This document shows, piece after piece, positions 43,215 to 50,956 of a stretch of 50,956 nucleotides of DNA. Under the pieces are notes generated by a model, which was not told the DNA's origin, made no database searches, and saw only the letters and a list, made by a program, of their open reading frames with translations. The DNA is from UBA1413 sp964472165 (lineage in GTDB: Bacteria > Bacteroidota > Bacteroidia > Bacteroidales > Prolixibacteraceae): positions 1 to 50,956 of the forward strand of contig CAYYJE010000006.1 in NCBI GenBank assembly GCA_964472165.1, given 5' to 3'. Numbering within the stretch: the stretch's first letter is position 1; every line of letters begins with the position of its first letter. The translations under genes were made by a program, and so were the position numbers.

Positions 43215-43862
43215 TCAGACCAGATGGTGAAGCATCGCGTAACGGACCAGTTCTGCGGTTGATCTGATCTTCAGTTTGCCAAAAATTTTATTTCTATGGG
43301 TTTCCACCGTACGTGGACTGATGAAGAGTGACTGCGCTATTTCCTTATAGGTCATACCCTTACAAAAAAACTGAAGAATAGTAAGCTCCCGTGAGGTCAG
43401 GATCTCATGGGTGTGATGCAACAAGTGGGAAGAGTGGAATACGGGCGGATAATCCCGGAAAGCCCTGAATACAGTTTCAGGATAATATTGATGACCCCCC
43501 GCAACCCTTTCTATGGCGTTTATCAACTCGGTAAGCGGAGTATCAGTGAATACCACACCACATACACCCATCAGGATAAGGTCGCGATAATAATCAGAGA
43601 ATTTTTCGCTCACAATTACCACGACCCGGGTACGCGGGTATTCCTTCCTGATTATTTCAAGCGTTTCCATCCCGGAGCCTTCATAGTTTACCAGGTCAAA
43701 AAGGAGAATATCAGGATTGCACTTCTTCAGGATACCGGAAAGTTCTTTCCAATCGCCAATTTCTCCGGCAATCCCGAATCCCTCTCTTTCGAGTATAAGT
43801 TTTATTCCATCCCTTAACAGGGTGAAACTCTCCAGAATCACTATTTTTAGTTTTGACTCCAT
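43215..43862 (-). CDS. LuxR-type response regulator with a degenerate receiver
   Basis: A 215-residue regulator: an N-terminal receiver-like domain (about 5-122) and a C-terminal LuxR HTH (about 153-212; LTSRELTILQFFCKGMTYKE, then SPRTVETHRNKI). The phosphoacceptor-position Asp (D56 in LLFDLVNY) remains, and the Ser/Thr position is S85. However, the acidic pair is E11-S12 instead of Asp-Asp, and the essential Lys is T106 (VVFTDT). Metal-dependent phosphorylation is therefore unlikely, and the protein may be a phosphorylation-independent or ligand-sensing regulator. No histidine kinase is adjacent. The nearest downstream gene is the T9SS surface protein, a possible target. Confidence 0.88.
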   Translation of the reverse strand: MESKLKIVILESFTLLRDGIKLILEREGFGIAGEIGDWKELSGILKKCNPDILLFDLVNYEGSGMETLEIIRKEYPRTRVVVIVSEKFSDYYRDLILMGVCGVVFTDTPLTELINAIERVAGGHQYYPETVFRAFRDYPPVFHSSHLLHHTHEILTSRELTILQFFCKGMTYKEIAQSLFISPRTVETHRNKIFGKLKIRSTAELVRYAMLHHLV

Positions 43863-43988
43863 CTCCTGACGTACAGGGAAGATATTTACTCCACCCTCAC
43901 TTGAGTGAAGCTTTACATTTTAAATCCCATATACAATATACGTCAAAATTCGCGGATTTCCAACAAAAACAACTGAGAAGTAATTTTG

Positions 43989-44013
43989 CAGGAACGCCTA
44001 TTATTCGTTCCTG
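43989..44013. promoter_or_regulatory. Inverted repeat CAGGAACG-N9-CGTTCCTG
   Basis: A perfect 8-bp inverted repeat with a 9-bp spacer in the 205-bp region between rnhA and the LuxR-type gene, about 125 bp before the latter's start. It directly follows a plus-strand TAATTTTG. No T-run follows, so it is more like an operator than a terminator. Confidence 0.35.
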
Positions 44014-44067
44014 TTGTAAAAAAGTGACTGTTTTAAGAAGGAACTATAATAATCATAAATTAATACG

Positions 44068-44538
44068 CTATTGAAGAAGATAGCCGGTATCCGCTGGAAG
44101 TCCGGGTTTCCGGGAAGCTTCCACGGCCAGCTCGTCGCACCGTTCATTGAAGGGATTGTCGTTGTGGCCTTTCAGCCAGACAAATTTCACCCGGTGCTTT
44201 TTATACACTTCCAGGAACCGCAACCACAAATCAGGATTTTTCTTCCCCTTAAACCGCTTGTTTACCCAGGTAAACACCCACCCCTTGGTGACCGCATCGG
44301 CCACATACCGGGAATCGGTGAAGATGGTCACCTCCGATCCCTCAATTTTCAGGGCTTCCAGGGCAACGATTACGGCCAGCAGTTCCATCCGGTTGTTGGT
44401 GGTATAGCTGAATCCTCCCGACAACTCCTTCCGGTGGCCCCCCGACATGAGAATAACCCCGTAGCCTCCGGGGCCCGGATTACCCCGGGCTGCGCCGTCG
44501 GTGTAAATCGCAACAACTGGTGACAACTTACTGTACAA
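44068..44538 (-). CDS. rnhA: Ribonuclease HI
   Basis: A 156-residue enzyme that degrades the RNA strand of RNA-DNA hybrids. All active-site residues are present: D14 in YTDGAARGNPG, E52 in NNRMELLA, D75 in FTDSRY, H125 in LKGHNDN and D135 in NERCDELA. There is no N-terminal hybrid-binding domain. No ATG is available; the frame opens at TTG 44538, which overlaps the S46 peptidase stop by 11 bp, and another TTG at 44526 would avoid the overlap. Either start fits the family. It is probably co-transcribed with the S46 gene. Confidence 0.95.
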   Translation of the reverse strand: MYSKLSPVVAIYTDGAARGNPGPGGYGVILMSGGHRKELSGGFSYTTNNRMELLAVIVALEALKIEGSEVTIFTDSRYVADAVTKGWVFTWVNKRFKGKKNPDLWLRFLEVYKKHRVKFVWLKGHNDNPFNERCDELAVEASRKPGLPADTGYLLQ

Positions 44539-46681
44539 TCGTCATTTCGTCGATCAAATGGGTAGCACCGGCATATTTGTCGACGACCCAAAGCACGAAA
44601 CGGATATCCACACTGATGGTGCGCTGAAGTTCAGATTCAAAGGCGATGTCGCCGCTCATGGCTTCCCAGTTGCCATCAAAGGCTATGCCGATGAGTTCTC
44701 CCCGGGCATTGAGAACGGGACTTCCCGAGTTTCCGCCCGTAATATCATTGTTGCTTATAAAACAGGTTTCCAGATCACCGTTCCTGTTGGCATAACGACC
44801 GAAGTCGCGTGCCAGTATCAGGGATTTCATGCGGGCAGGCACATCAAACTCATCGTCCCCGGGAATCTCCTTTTCGAGGTACCCATCCACTGTGGTTGTC
44901 TCCTTGTAGACCACACCATCGGCAGGTTCATAACTGCCCACTGTTCCGTATGTCAGACGCATGGTGGAATTGGCATCGGGATAAAAAGTCTTACTGGAGT
45001 GCATTTCCATTAATCCGGCCAGGAGCAGATGACGCCCTTCTTCCAGGATGGCTGCTTTTGCCCCGGATTCTTCCCCGATTTTCCTCATCGTGTCAAAAAC
45101 ATCGCCCGACACCTTAAAGACCAAGTCCTTGTCCAAAACCTTTCTGGAAGGATTTTTCAAAAAAGCCGAAAGCCTGGAAGGCGTGCTGAACAGGGTGCTT
45201 TCATACATTTTTGCTGCAAATTTCTCAAAATTTCCTTTGTATTTGGATTGAACGGTTTTGTAAAATCCGGGGTAATATTTGGCATCTACCCGGTCGTTGT
45301 AAAGCTTCATCAGCGTGGCTGCCAGTTTCTGGTCAGTGGCCCGGTCGTAATCCTTGAAAAATGCATCCATGGAGGAGGTCATGGTCTCGGATATCGATTT
45401 GATCTTATCCTTGTTTTCTTCAGGTTTTTCCAAAAGATTGTACAAAGCACGGGCACGGTATGCAAACATGAAGATTTCGGGCCCCTGCAGCAAGGCTTCC
45501 ATCAGATATTGCTGTGCAATTTCAGCGTCGGGCTTTTCATAAGCCTGGTTAATCATGTCGAGGGCTTTCCCGTACCTGGCCACTCTGTCGGGTGACGAGG
45601 AGACCCATTTTGAAAAAGCAGCTTCTTCAGCTTTCTTCCGTGCAATCACATCCAGGTTCTGTAAACCCTGGTTCTGACCTATGCTGTACTTGTAATAATT
45701 TGAACTTCCGGCATATTTGTTGGCATACTGGATACGGGCCAGCTGACTGGTCTCCATGTATTTTTTGATGATATCCAGTTTCTTTTCCCTGACATCAATC
45801 CGGATCTTGTTGGTTATGTCCATGGTGGCCTGTACCTCCTGAGAGGTTCTGTAGCGGCTGGTCCGGCCGGGATAACCCATTACCATGGCATAGTCGCCAT
45901 CCTGTACCCCTTTGATTGAGATGGGAAAATAGTGACGGGGTTTCAGTGGAATATTCTCTTTGGAGTAAGCTGCCGGTTTTCCGTCAGGCCCGGCATACAC
46001 CCTGTAAATGGAAAAGTCAGCGGTGTGACGGGGCCACATCCAGTTGTCGGTATCCCCGCCGAATTTTCCCAAAGCCTGGGGAGGAACACCTACCAGCCTG
46101 ACATCCCTGAAGGTCTCATACACAAAAAGGAAATATTTGTTTGATTCAAACATGGACGTGACCTGAGCCTGGTAGTGGGTATTTCCTATCGCTTCCTTTT
46201 CAATGGCCGAAGAAGCTTCCATGGTCACCTTTTGACGGTCGGCAAATGACATTTCCGGAGTAACTCCTGCAAGTACCTTTTCGGTCACATCTTCTGCCCT
46301 GATCAGAAACCTGGCTATTTTTGACGGGTTGGGAAGTTCCTGCTCCCTGGTCTGTGCCCAAAAACCGTCCTGCAGATAATCATGCTCCACTGAAGAGTGA
46401 CGCTGAATGTCACTAAATGCACAATGGTGATTGGTCAGCATCAGCCCATCCGGCGAAATCATTTCTGCAGTACAACCTCCGATGGATACCACTGCATCCT
46501 TTATGCTTCCGTTGTTGATACTGTAAAGATCTTCCGCACTCAGTTTAAGTCCGGCTTTCTGCATTTCAATGAAATTCAGCTTCTGGACCAAAACGGGAAG
46601 CCACATTCCCTCATCAGCTTTTGTTTGAACCGGAAGAGACAGGATGATGGATAAAACCACCGGAATAAAAAAGTTTTTCAT
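44528..46681 (-). CDS. S46 family dipeptidyl peptidase (DPP7-like)
   Basis: A protein of about 718 residues from the ATG at 46681, which opens a signal peptide (MKNFFIPVVLSIILSLP); the frame extends to 46789 but that part is not family-like. S46 enzymes release dipeptides from peptide N-termini in the periplasm and support amino-acid feeding. The catalytic His (about H86, TNHHCAF), the Asp region (FGGDTDNWMWPRHTADFS) and the nucleophile S652 (TGGNSGSPV) are all present. The specificity position 18 residues after the Ser is Gly (G670, AFDGNW), as in DPP7, rather than the Arg of DPP11. It should therefore prefer hydrophobic over acidic P1 residues; this is inferred from the family. Confidence 0.94.
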   Translation of the reverse strand: MKNFFIPVVLSIILSLPVQTKADEGMWLPVLVQKLNFIEMQKAGLKLSAEDLYSINNGSIKDAVVSIGGCTAEMISPDGLMLTNHHCAFSDIQRHSSVEHDYLQDGFWAQTREQELPNPSKIARFLIRAEDVTEKVLAGVTPEMSFADRQKVTMEASSAIEKEAIGNTHYQAQVTSMFESNKYFLFVYETFRDVRLVGVPPQALGKFGGDTDNWMWPRHTADFSIYRVYAGPDGKPAAYSKENIPLKPRHYFPISIKGVQDGDYAMVMGYPGRTSRYRTSQEVQATMDITNKIRIDVREKKLDIIKKYMETSQLARIQYANKYAGSSNYYKYSIGQNQGLQNLDVIARKKAEEAAFSKWVSSSPDRVARYGKALDMINQAYEKPDAEIAQQYLMEALLQGPEIFMFAYRARALYNLLEKPEENKDKIKSISETMTSSMDAFFKDYDRATDQKLAATLMKLYNDRVDAKYYPGFYKTVQSKYKGNFEKFAAKMYESTLFSTPSRLSAFLKNPSRKVLDKDLVFKVSGDVFDTMRKIGEESGAKAAILEEGRHLLLAGLMEMHSSKTFYPDANSTMRLTYGTVGSYEPADGVVYKETTTVDGYLEKEIPGDDEFDVPARMKSLILARDFGRYANRNGDLETCFISNNDITGGNSGSPVLNARGELIGIAFDGNWEAMSGDIAFESELQRTISVDIRFVLWVVDKYAGATHLIDEMTIVQ

Positions 46682-46745
46682 ATATAAATTATTGATTTCC
46701 AATGTATTGTTAAATATGTAAATAATATTGATTAAGAACAGCTTG

Positions 46746-46777
46746 CGAAAATAGCAGATGTTTCTCCCAGTAACAAA
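46746..46777 (-). promoter_or_regulatory. Candidate promoter of the S46 peptidase gene
   Basis: On the minus strand TTTG (46774-46777), a 20-nt spacer and TATTTTCG (46746-46753) match the Bacteroidota -33/-7 pattern with one change. It predicts an AT-rich leader of about 57 nt. Confidence 0.48.
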
Positions 46778-46850
46778 TTTTTCAGACAAAATTGCATCTC
46801 CGGGATTTCTTTAAAAAAAATTAAATCAGGGACTTTTTATCAAATGTTGC

Positions 46851-46858
46851 TAATTTTG
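46851..46858 (+). promoter_or_regulatory. Candidate -7 element of the M23 peptidase gene
   Basis: TAATTTTG followed by CA, 19 bp before the ATG at 46878, matches TAnnTTTG exactly. No clear -33 TTG is seen. It would leave a very short leader. Confidence 0.38.
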
Positions 46859-46877
46859 CAGATTCGAAAAAAGTCAC

Positions 46878-47744
46878 ATGGGTAAAAGAAATCTGAGGAA
46901 AAACTTCTTAAAAAACCTGCACAACAAATACCGGCTGATTATTTACAACGATACCTCCTTTCAGACGGTATGGACCATCAGACTTTCACCGCTGAGGGTA
47001 TTCACCTTTCTCAGCCTTTTCTCGGCATTTATGATTTTTCTGGTGATTTTCCTGGTGGCTTCCACCCCCCTGAAAGAGTATATTCCGGGATACCCCAAAG
47101 CAGAGTACCGTGAAATGCTTCTCAAAAACAGGTTGCTTGTCGATTCCCTTGAAAAGGAATTGGTTGTCAGGGATCGGTTTTTCAGCGACATCAAATCGGT
47201 CATTTCGGGAGAAGTTCCACAGGATTTAGCAACTGAAAATCAGCAGGTTGATGAAAAGAAGACCCGTATTGACTACAAACCCTACAACAGCGATTCGGTC
47301 TTTCAGGATAAGATTCTGGAGGAGCGGTTGAATGTTTCAACGCCGTCAGGCCGTGACCAGGTTGGAGCTCCTGAGACGCTCCATTTTTTCCTGCCTGTAA
47401 AGGGGCTTGTCACCAACAGGTTTGATGCCAGGAAAGGTCATTACGGGGTAGACCTTGTGGGTCAGCCCAACTCCCGGATTTCAGCTGTTTTGGGTGGAAC
47501 AGTCCTGTTTGCCGGGTGGACCATGGAAACCGGGAATGTCATTTATCTCTTGCATGAGAACAACCTTACCTCTGCCTACAAACACAATGCAGAGTTGCTC
47601 AAAAAATCGGGTGAAGCGGTCAAACCCGGCGAAGCCATCGCCATAATCGGAAATTCCGGAGAACAAAGTACCGGACCTCATCTCCATTTTGAATTGTGGT
47701 ACAATGGAAAACCTATTGACCCTGAAAAATATATTGTATTTTAA
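46878..47744 (+). CDS. Membrane-anchored M23 (LytM) peptidase
   Basis: A 288-residue protein: a basic cytoplasmic N-terminus (1-40), one membrane helix (about 41-62), a periplasmic linker and a C-terminal M23 domain. Unlike the EnvC-like protein in this window, its zinc site is intact: H188 and D192 in KGHYGVDLV, a middle His in AYKHNAELL and the HLH motif H268-H270 in GPHLHFELW. It should be an active endopeptidase that cuts peptidoglycan cross-links at the inner membrane face, probably in growth or division. The dxr gene starts 5 bp after its stop, so the two are likely co-transcribed. Confidence 0.93.
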   Translation: MGKRNLRKNFLKNLHNKYRLIIYNDTSFQTVWTIRLSPLRVFTFLSLFSAFMIFLVIFLVASTPLKEYIPGYPKAEYREMLLKNRLLVDSLEKELVVRDRFFSDIKSVISGEVPQDLATENQQVDEKKTRIDYKPYNSDSVFQDKILEERLNVSTPSGRDQVGAPETLHFFLPVKGLVTNRFDARKGHYGVDLVGQPNSRISAVLGGTVLFAGWTMETGNVIYLLHENNLTSAYKHNAELLKKSGEAVKPGEAIAIIGNSGEQSTGPHLHFELWYNGKPIDPEKYIVF

Positions 47745-47749
47745 CCCCG

Positions 47750-48913
47750 ATGAAGAAGAGAATAGCCATATTGGGATCCACCGGTTCGATCGGGAGGCAG
47801 GCGCTCGAAGTCATTGAGCGGAATCCCGGCCGTTTCAGCGTGGAAGTGCTTACTGCATACAACAACACAGCGTTGTTGATTGAGCAGGCGGTGAAATACC
47901 TTCCCGATATGGTAGTCATCGGCAACGAAGAGAAATACCCCCTTGTCCGCGAAGCCCTTGGGAAATATCCGGTAAAGGTTTTTGCCGGCAAAAAGTCGAT
48001 TGAAGAGGTAGCGGGAATGGACAACACCGACATGGTGCTGACAGCCATGGTTGGATATTCCGGTTTAATCCCCACGCTCAGGGCAGTGGAAAAAGGGAAG
48101 CAGATCGCACTCGCCAACAAGGAAACCCTGGTGGTTGCAGGGGAGCTGATCACCCGCACGGCCATTGAGAAACGGGCAGATCTGCTGCCGGTCGATTCAG
48201 AACATTCCGCCATCTTTCAATGCCTGGTGGGGGAGTATATGAATCCGGCCGAGAAAATATTCCTCACCTGCTCCGGTGGACCCTTCAGGGGTAGAAGCAG
48301 GGAACAGCTTGAAAAAGTGACCCCTGCCGATGCGCTCGCCCATCCCAACTGGGAAATGGGTGCAAAAATCACCATCGATTCGGCAACCCTGATGAACAAA
48401 GGATTCGAGATGATTGAAGCCCACTGGCTCTTCGGACTTGCACCCGGTGACATCGAAGTGGTTGTTCATCCCCAATCGGTGATCCATTCGATGGTTCAGT
48501 TCCGCGATGGGTCAATCAAAGCCCAGCTGGGTCCTCCCGATATGCGGCTTCCCATCCTGTATGCCCTTGGATTTCCGGAAAGATTACCCAACGACTTCCC
48601 CAGGCTGGATTTTAAAAAATACCCGAATCTCACCTTTGAAGAACCCGATACCGGGAATTTCCGGAACCTGGCTCTGGCTTACGAAGCGATCAGAATGGGA
48701 GGGAATATGCCCTGCGCCCTCAATGCAGCCAATGAAATTGCCGTGGGCGCCTTCCTGGAGGGAAAAATCGGGTTTATCGCCCTCTCCGGCATCATCGAAG
48801 AGGTACTCCGGAAATCAGAATTTGTAAAAAATCCATCCCTCGACGATCTTATTCTGACCAACGACGAAACCAGAACCAAGACTGAATTGTTGATACATTC
48901 AAATCATATTTAA
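47750..48913 (+). CDS. dxr: 1-deoxy-D-xylulose 5-phosphate reductoisomerase
   Basis: A 387-residue enzyme of the MEP isoprenoid pathway that converts DXP to MEP with NADPH. The nucleotide motif GSTGSIG (9-15), the metal-binding PVDSEHSA with the following conserved segment TCSGGPFRG, and HPNWEMGAKITIDSATLMNKG are all typical. It is tightly linked to the M23 gene upstream (5 bp) and to rseP downstream. The dxr-rseP pairing is common in bacteria. The other MEP genes are not in this window. Confidence 0.97.
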   Translation: MKKRIAILGSTGSIGRQALEVIERNPGRFSVEVLTAYNNTALLIEQAVKYLPDMVVIGNEEKYPLVREALGKYPVKVFAGKKSIEEVAGMDNTDMVLTAMVGYSGLIPTLRAVEKGKQIALANKETLVVAGELITRTAIEKRADLLPVDSEHSAIFQCLVGEYMNPAEKIFLTCSGGPFRGRSREQLEKVTPADALAHPNWEMGAKITIDSATLMNKGFEMIEAHWLFGLAPGDIEVVVHPQSVIHSMVQFRDGSIKAQLGPPDMRLPILYALGFPERLPNDFPRLDFKKYPNLTFEEPDTGNFRNLALAYEAIRMGGNMPCALNAANEIAVGAFLEGKIGFIALSGIIEEVLRKSEFVKNPSLDDLILTNDETRTKTELLIHSNHI

Positions 48914-48932
48914 TAAGTATACATCATTGATT

Positions 48933-50261
48933 ATGGAATCAGTTTTAATAAAAGCAGCACAGTTAATACTCAGTCTCTCCATACTGGTAATTCTGCACGA
49001 GTTTGGACATTTCGTATTTGCACGTCTTTTTAAAACCCGGGTGGAAAAGTTTTATCTCTTTTTTGATCCCTGGTTTTCACTTTTCAAAATGAAAAAAGGA
49101 GACACGGAATATGGCATTGGCTGGCTTCCCCTGGGAGGTTATGTGAAGATCGCAGGGATGATCGACGAATCAATGGACATGGAGCAGATGAAGCAACCTG
49201 CACAGCCCTGGGAATTCCGGTCCAAGCCGGCATGGCAGCGTTTGCTGATCATGGTGGGGGGCGTTTTGATGAACTTCCTGTTTGCCTTTGTCATTTATAT
49301 CGGGGTATTGTATGCCTGGGGAGAGGAGTATCTGCCCACTTCAGAAGTGAAATACGGGATTGTAGTAGATGAAACCGGTGAGAAACTGGGATTCCGCAAT
49401 GGCGACAAAATCCTCTCGGTCGACAACCGCCCGGTGGAGAATTTTGCCAAAATTGTACCCACCATCGTGCTCGATAAAGTCACATCGGTACAGGTAGCCC
49501 GCGACAGCCAGGTAGTCGACATTCCCATTACCAACGAATCACTTGCCTTGTTGCTGAAAAGCAAGGGAGTTTTCGGTGTCCGTTACCCCTTCCATTTTGT
49601 GATCGGCGACTTCGCAAAAACATCACCGGGGAAAACGGCAGGAATGCAAAAAGAAGATGAGATCTTCTCCGTCAACGGGATGAAGTTTGCTTTTCATGAT
49701 GAATTCCAAAAGGTACTTTCAGAGAACAAGGAAAAGGAGATTACGGTGGGTGTGCTGAGGGGTCAGCAAAATCTTGAAATACCGGTCAGACTGGGTGCCG
49801 ATGGAATGATCGGGATAGCCAACTCGGTTTCCTATCTGGATATTTTCAAAGTCAAAACTTTGCGTTACGGACTTTTTGAGTCCATTCCTGCCGGTATCTC
49901 CCGTGGAATTGAAACCACCGGCAATTACCTGAAACAGTTCAAACTTTTCTTTCTCCCTGAAACCAAAGCTTACGAATCGCTGGGAGGGTTCATCACCATC
50001 GGGAACATCTTTCCCGGCACCTGGGACTGGCATTCATTCTGGAACATGACCGCTTTCATATCAATCATCCTGGCTATCATGAACCTGTTGCCAATTCCGG
50101 GACTTGACGGGGGTCACGTGATGTTTGTGTTGTATGAAATGGTGACGCGGCGTAAACCCAGCGACAAATTTATGGAGTATGCCCAGATGACCGGTCTGAT
50201 CCTTCTTTTAATCCTTGTTTTTTATGCCAATGCCAACGATATAATAAAACTTTTCAGATAA
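48933..50261 (+). CDS. rseP: RIP-type site-2 metalloprotease RseP
   Basis: A protein of about 442 residues from the ATG at 48933 (the frame also opens at TTG 48927). The intramembrane zinc protease carries HEFGH in the first membrane helix (H22, E23, H26) and the second zinc motif LLPIPGLDGGH near the C-terminus. Two PDZ-like regions lie between (around IVVDETGEKLGFRNGDKILS and GKTAGMQKEDEIFSVNG). It cleaves anti-sigma factors and clears signal-peptide remnants in the cytoplasmic membrane. No anti-sigma/sigma pair is adjacent, so the substrate is unknown. It follows dxr by 19 bp. Confidence 0.95.
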   Translation: MESVLIKAAQLILSLSILVILHEFGHFVFARLFKTRVEKFYLFFDPWFSLFKMKKGDTEYGIGWLPLGGYVKIAGMIDESMDMEQMKQPAQPWEFRSKPAWQRLLIMVGGVLMNFLFAFVIYIGVLYAWGEEYLPTSEVKYGIVVDETGEKLGFRNGDKILSVDNRPVENFAKIVPTIVLDKVTSVQVARDSQVVDIPITNESLALLLKSKGVFGVRYPFHFVIGDFAKTSPGKTAGMQKEDEIFSVNGMKFAFHDEFQKVLSENKEKEITVGVLRGQQNLEIPVRLGADGMIGIANSVSYLDIFKVKTLRYGLFESIPAGISRGIETTGNYLKQFKLFFLPETKAYESLGGFITIGNIFPGTWDWHSFWNMTAFISIILAIMNLLPIPGLDGGHVMFVLYEMVTRRKPSDKFMEYAQMTGLILLLILVFYANANDIIKLFR

Positions 50262-50315
50262 CCCCCTGATGAAGATAAAAATCGCTATTTTTGCACTAAA
50301 TAAAAAATTTGCATC

Positions 50316-50507
50316 ATGAACTTATTCATTATCGCCGGTGTGGTTGGTCCCTGGCAGATTGTACTGCTTGTAGCGCTTGCACTGTTACTTTTTGGTGGCA
50401 AAAAGATACCTGAATTAATGAAAGGATTAGGTCAGGGAATGAAAGAATTCAAAAAGGCAACCAAGGAAGATGCAGCAGAAGAAGAGACAAAAAACCAGGA
50501 GAAATAA
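50316..50507 (+). CDS. tatA: Twin-arginine translocase subunit TatA
   Basis: A 63-residue protein with the TatA layout: a short N-terminal membrane helix (about 8-25, GPWQIVLLVALALLLFGG), then an amphipathic helix starting KKIPELMKGLGQGMKEFKK and a charged, disordered tail. It forms the pore-associated oligomer of the Tat pathway that exports folded proteins. The Phe-Gly hinge (LLFGG) is conserved. TatC is not in this window. It is monocistronic or follows rseP by 54 bp, and is closed by a strong terminator. Confidence 0.93.
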   Translation: MNLFIIAGVVGPWQIVLLVALALLLFGGKKIPELMKGLGQGMKEFKKATKEDAAEEETKNQEK

Positions 50508-50534
50508 TCTCCGGTTTTAAATTTAAACAAAATA

Positions 50535-50575
50535 AAACCCCGCCTCCTGAAATATCCGGAAGCGGGGTTTATTTT
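50535..50575. terminator. Bidirectional intrinsic terminator after tatA
   Basis: A 9-bp stem (AAACCCCGC 50535-50543 with GCGGGGTTT 50562-50570), an extra 3 bp inside after one mismatch, followed by a T-rich run on the plus strand and also T-rich on the minus strand. It serves tatA and probably the convergent T9SS cargo gene. Confidence 0.88.
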
Positions 50576-50599
50576 ATTTACAAAAGGCCGGCATCGTGC

Positions 50600-50956
50600 C
50601 TATTGTTTAATCAGTTTGTGAAGCGACCGCGAAACACCCTGGCTCACCTCCAGAAAATAGAACCCTGGCTGATATGATTCACCTATCAATAAGCTGCCGT
50701 TTATTAAGACATCGCTTATCTCTTCAAGGATAACTCCCGACACGTTAAAAATCCTGATTTTGCATGGATTGTCTGGATTTCCACGTTGAATTTCCACCCG
50801 GAACCCGGAATTTGACGGATTGGGAAATACCCCAACCTGAAATGGCAACGTGTTACCGGGAGCTGTTTCCGCTGATTTGATCGTCTCAGCAACAGAACTT
50901 TCCGCAGTACAACTTCCTAACATGTCTCTGTGAGCCAGGTGGTCGGCCACATCTTC
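50600..50956 (-). CDS. 3' end of a T9SS-exported protein (partial)
   Basis: The frame runs off the right edge of the window, so only the C-terminal part is seen. It ends in a type-A T9SS sorting domain: FQVGVFPNPSNSGFRVEI, then IRIFNVSGVILEE and the final GFYFLEVSQGVSRSLHKLIK. Proteins with this tail are carried across the outer membrane and either released or attached to surface lipopolysaccharide after cleavage of the tail. The nature of the cargo domain is unknown. The Met at 50950 is internal rather than the true start. Confidence 0.8.
   Translation of the reverse strand, partial: EDVADHLAHRDMLGSCTAESSVAETIKSAETAPGNTLPFQVGVFPNPSNSGFRVEIQRGNPDNPCKIRIFNVSGVILEEISDVLINGSLLIGESYQPGFYFLEVSQGVSRSLHKLIKQ

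Overview
The window looks like a piece of a Bacteroidota chromosome, most likely order Bacteroidales, assembled from a metagenome. The evidence is type IX secretion (T9SS) type-A sorting domains on two proteins, an S46 dipeptidyl peptidase, DUF4292 and DUF6807 proteins, an AdoCbl-dependent (class II) ribonucleotide reductase, many lipoproteins with short Bacteroidota-type signal peptides, promoter-like TTG/TAnnTTTG elements, and almost no Shine-Dalgarno sites (greA is an exception). Three runs of exactly 100 N are scaffolding gaps. At least two behave as placeholders: their flanks share exact 55-nt words.

Layout. 1-192 holds non-coding repeats. 193-8567 holds a Rieske-like lipoprotein, a small membrane protein, greA, a HIT protein, dnaE (catalytic core lost in a gap), trxA, a DUF58 protein, and a GH32-fold secreted protein that lacks all three catalytic carboxylates. 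8597-10919 holds yceI-like and Crp/Fnr genes, divergent around a palindrome, then a methyltransferase. 10933-15224 is a tight minus-strand operon: dut, a TPR lipoprotein, a DUF4292 lipoprotein and a degenerate EnvC-like LytM protein. 15481-17988 couples a small membrane protein to a type I pullulanase. 17968-22743 holds ald-tsaE, gcvH and nrdJ, with a bidirectional terminator between the last two. 23079-27739 holds waaA, a DUF6807 protein, a U32 peptidase-family protein and an outer-membrane barrel.

28007-35592 is the accessory part. It is a run of minus-strand genes for exported proteins, mostly of unknown function: a DUF4412-like lipoprotein, an LRR protein, an FN3-like protein, two distantly related helical proteins and an OmpA-like protein. 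The OmpA-like gene carries a 1-base frameshift just before its conserved C-terminus. Directly after it lies the 3' relic of a second DUF4412-like gene. This is the best candidate in the window for an undescribed exported system, and one end of it appears to be decaying.

35861-39233 holds three sugar-metabolism genes (aldo/keto reductase, TIM-barrel isomerase, Gfo/Idh/MocA oxidoreductase) separated by REP-like hairpins and simple repeats. 39466-42880 is one large T9SS cargo protein with near-identical HYR-like repeats, interrupted by a collapsed-repeat gap. 43215-50956 holds a LuxR-type regulator with a degenerate receiver, rnhA, an S46 peptidase, an active M23 peptidase, dxr, rseP, tatA and the 3' end of another T9SS cargo gene.

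No tRNA, rRNA, CRISPR array, transposase or prophage gene was seen.
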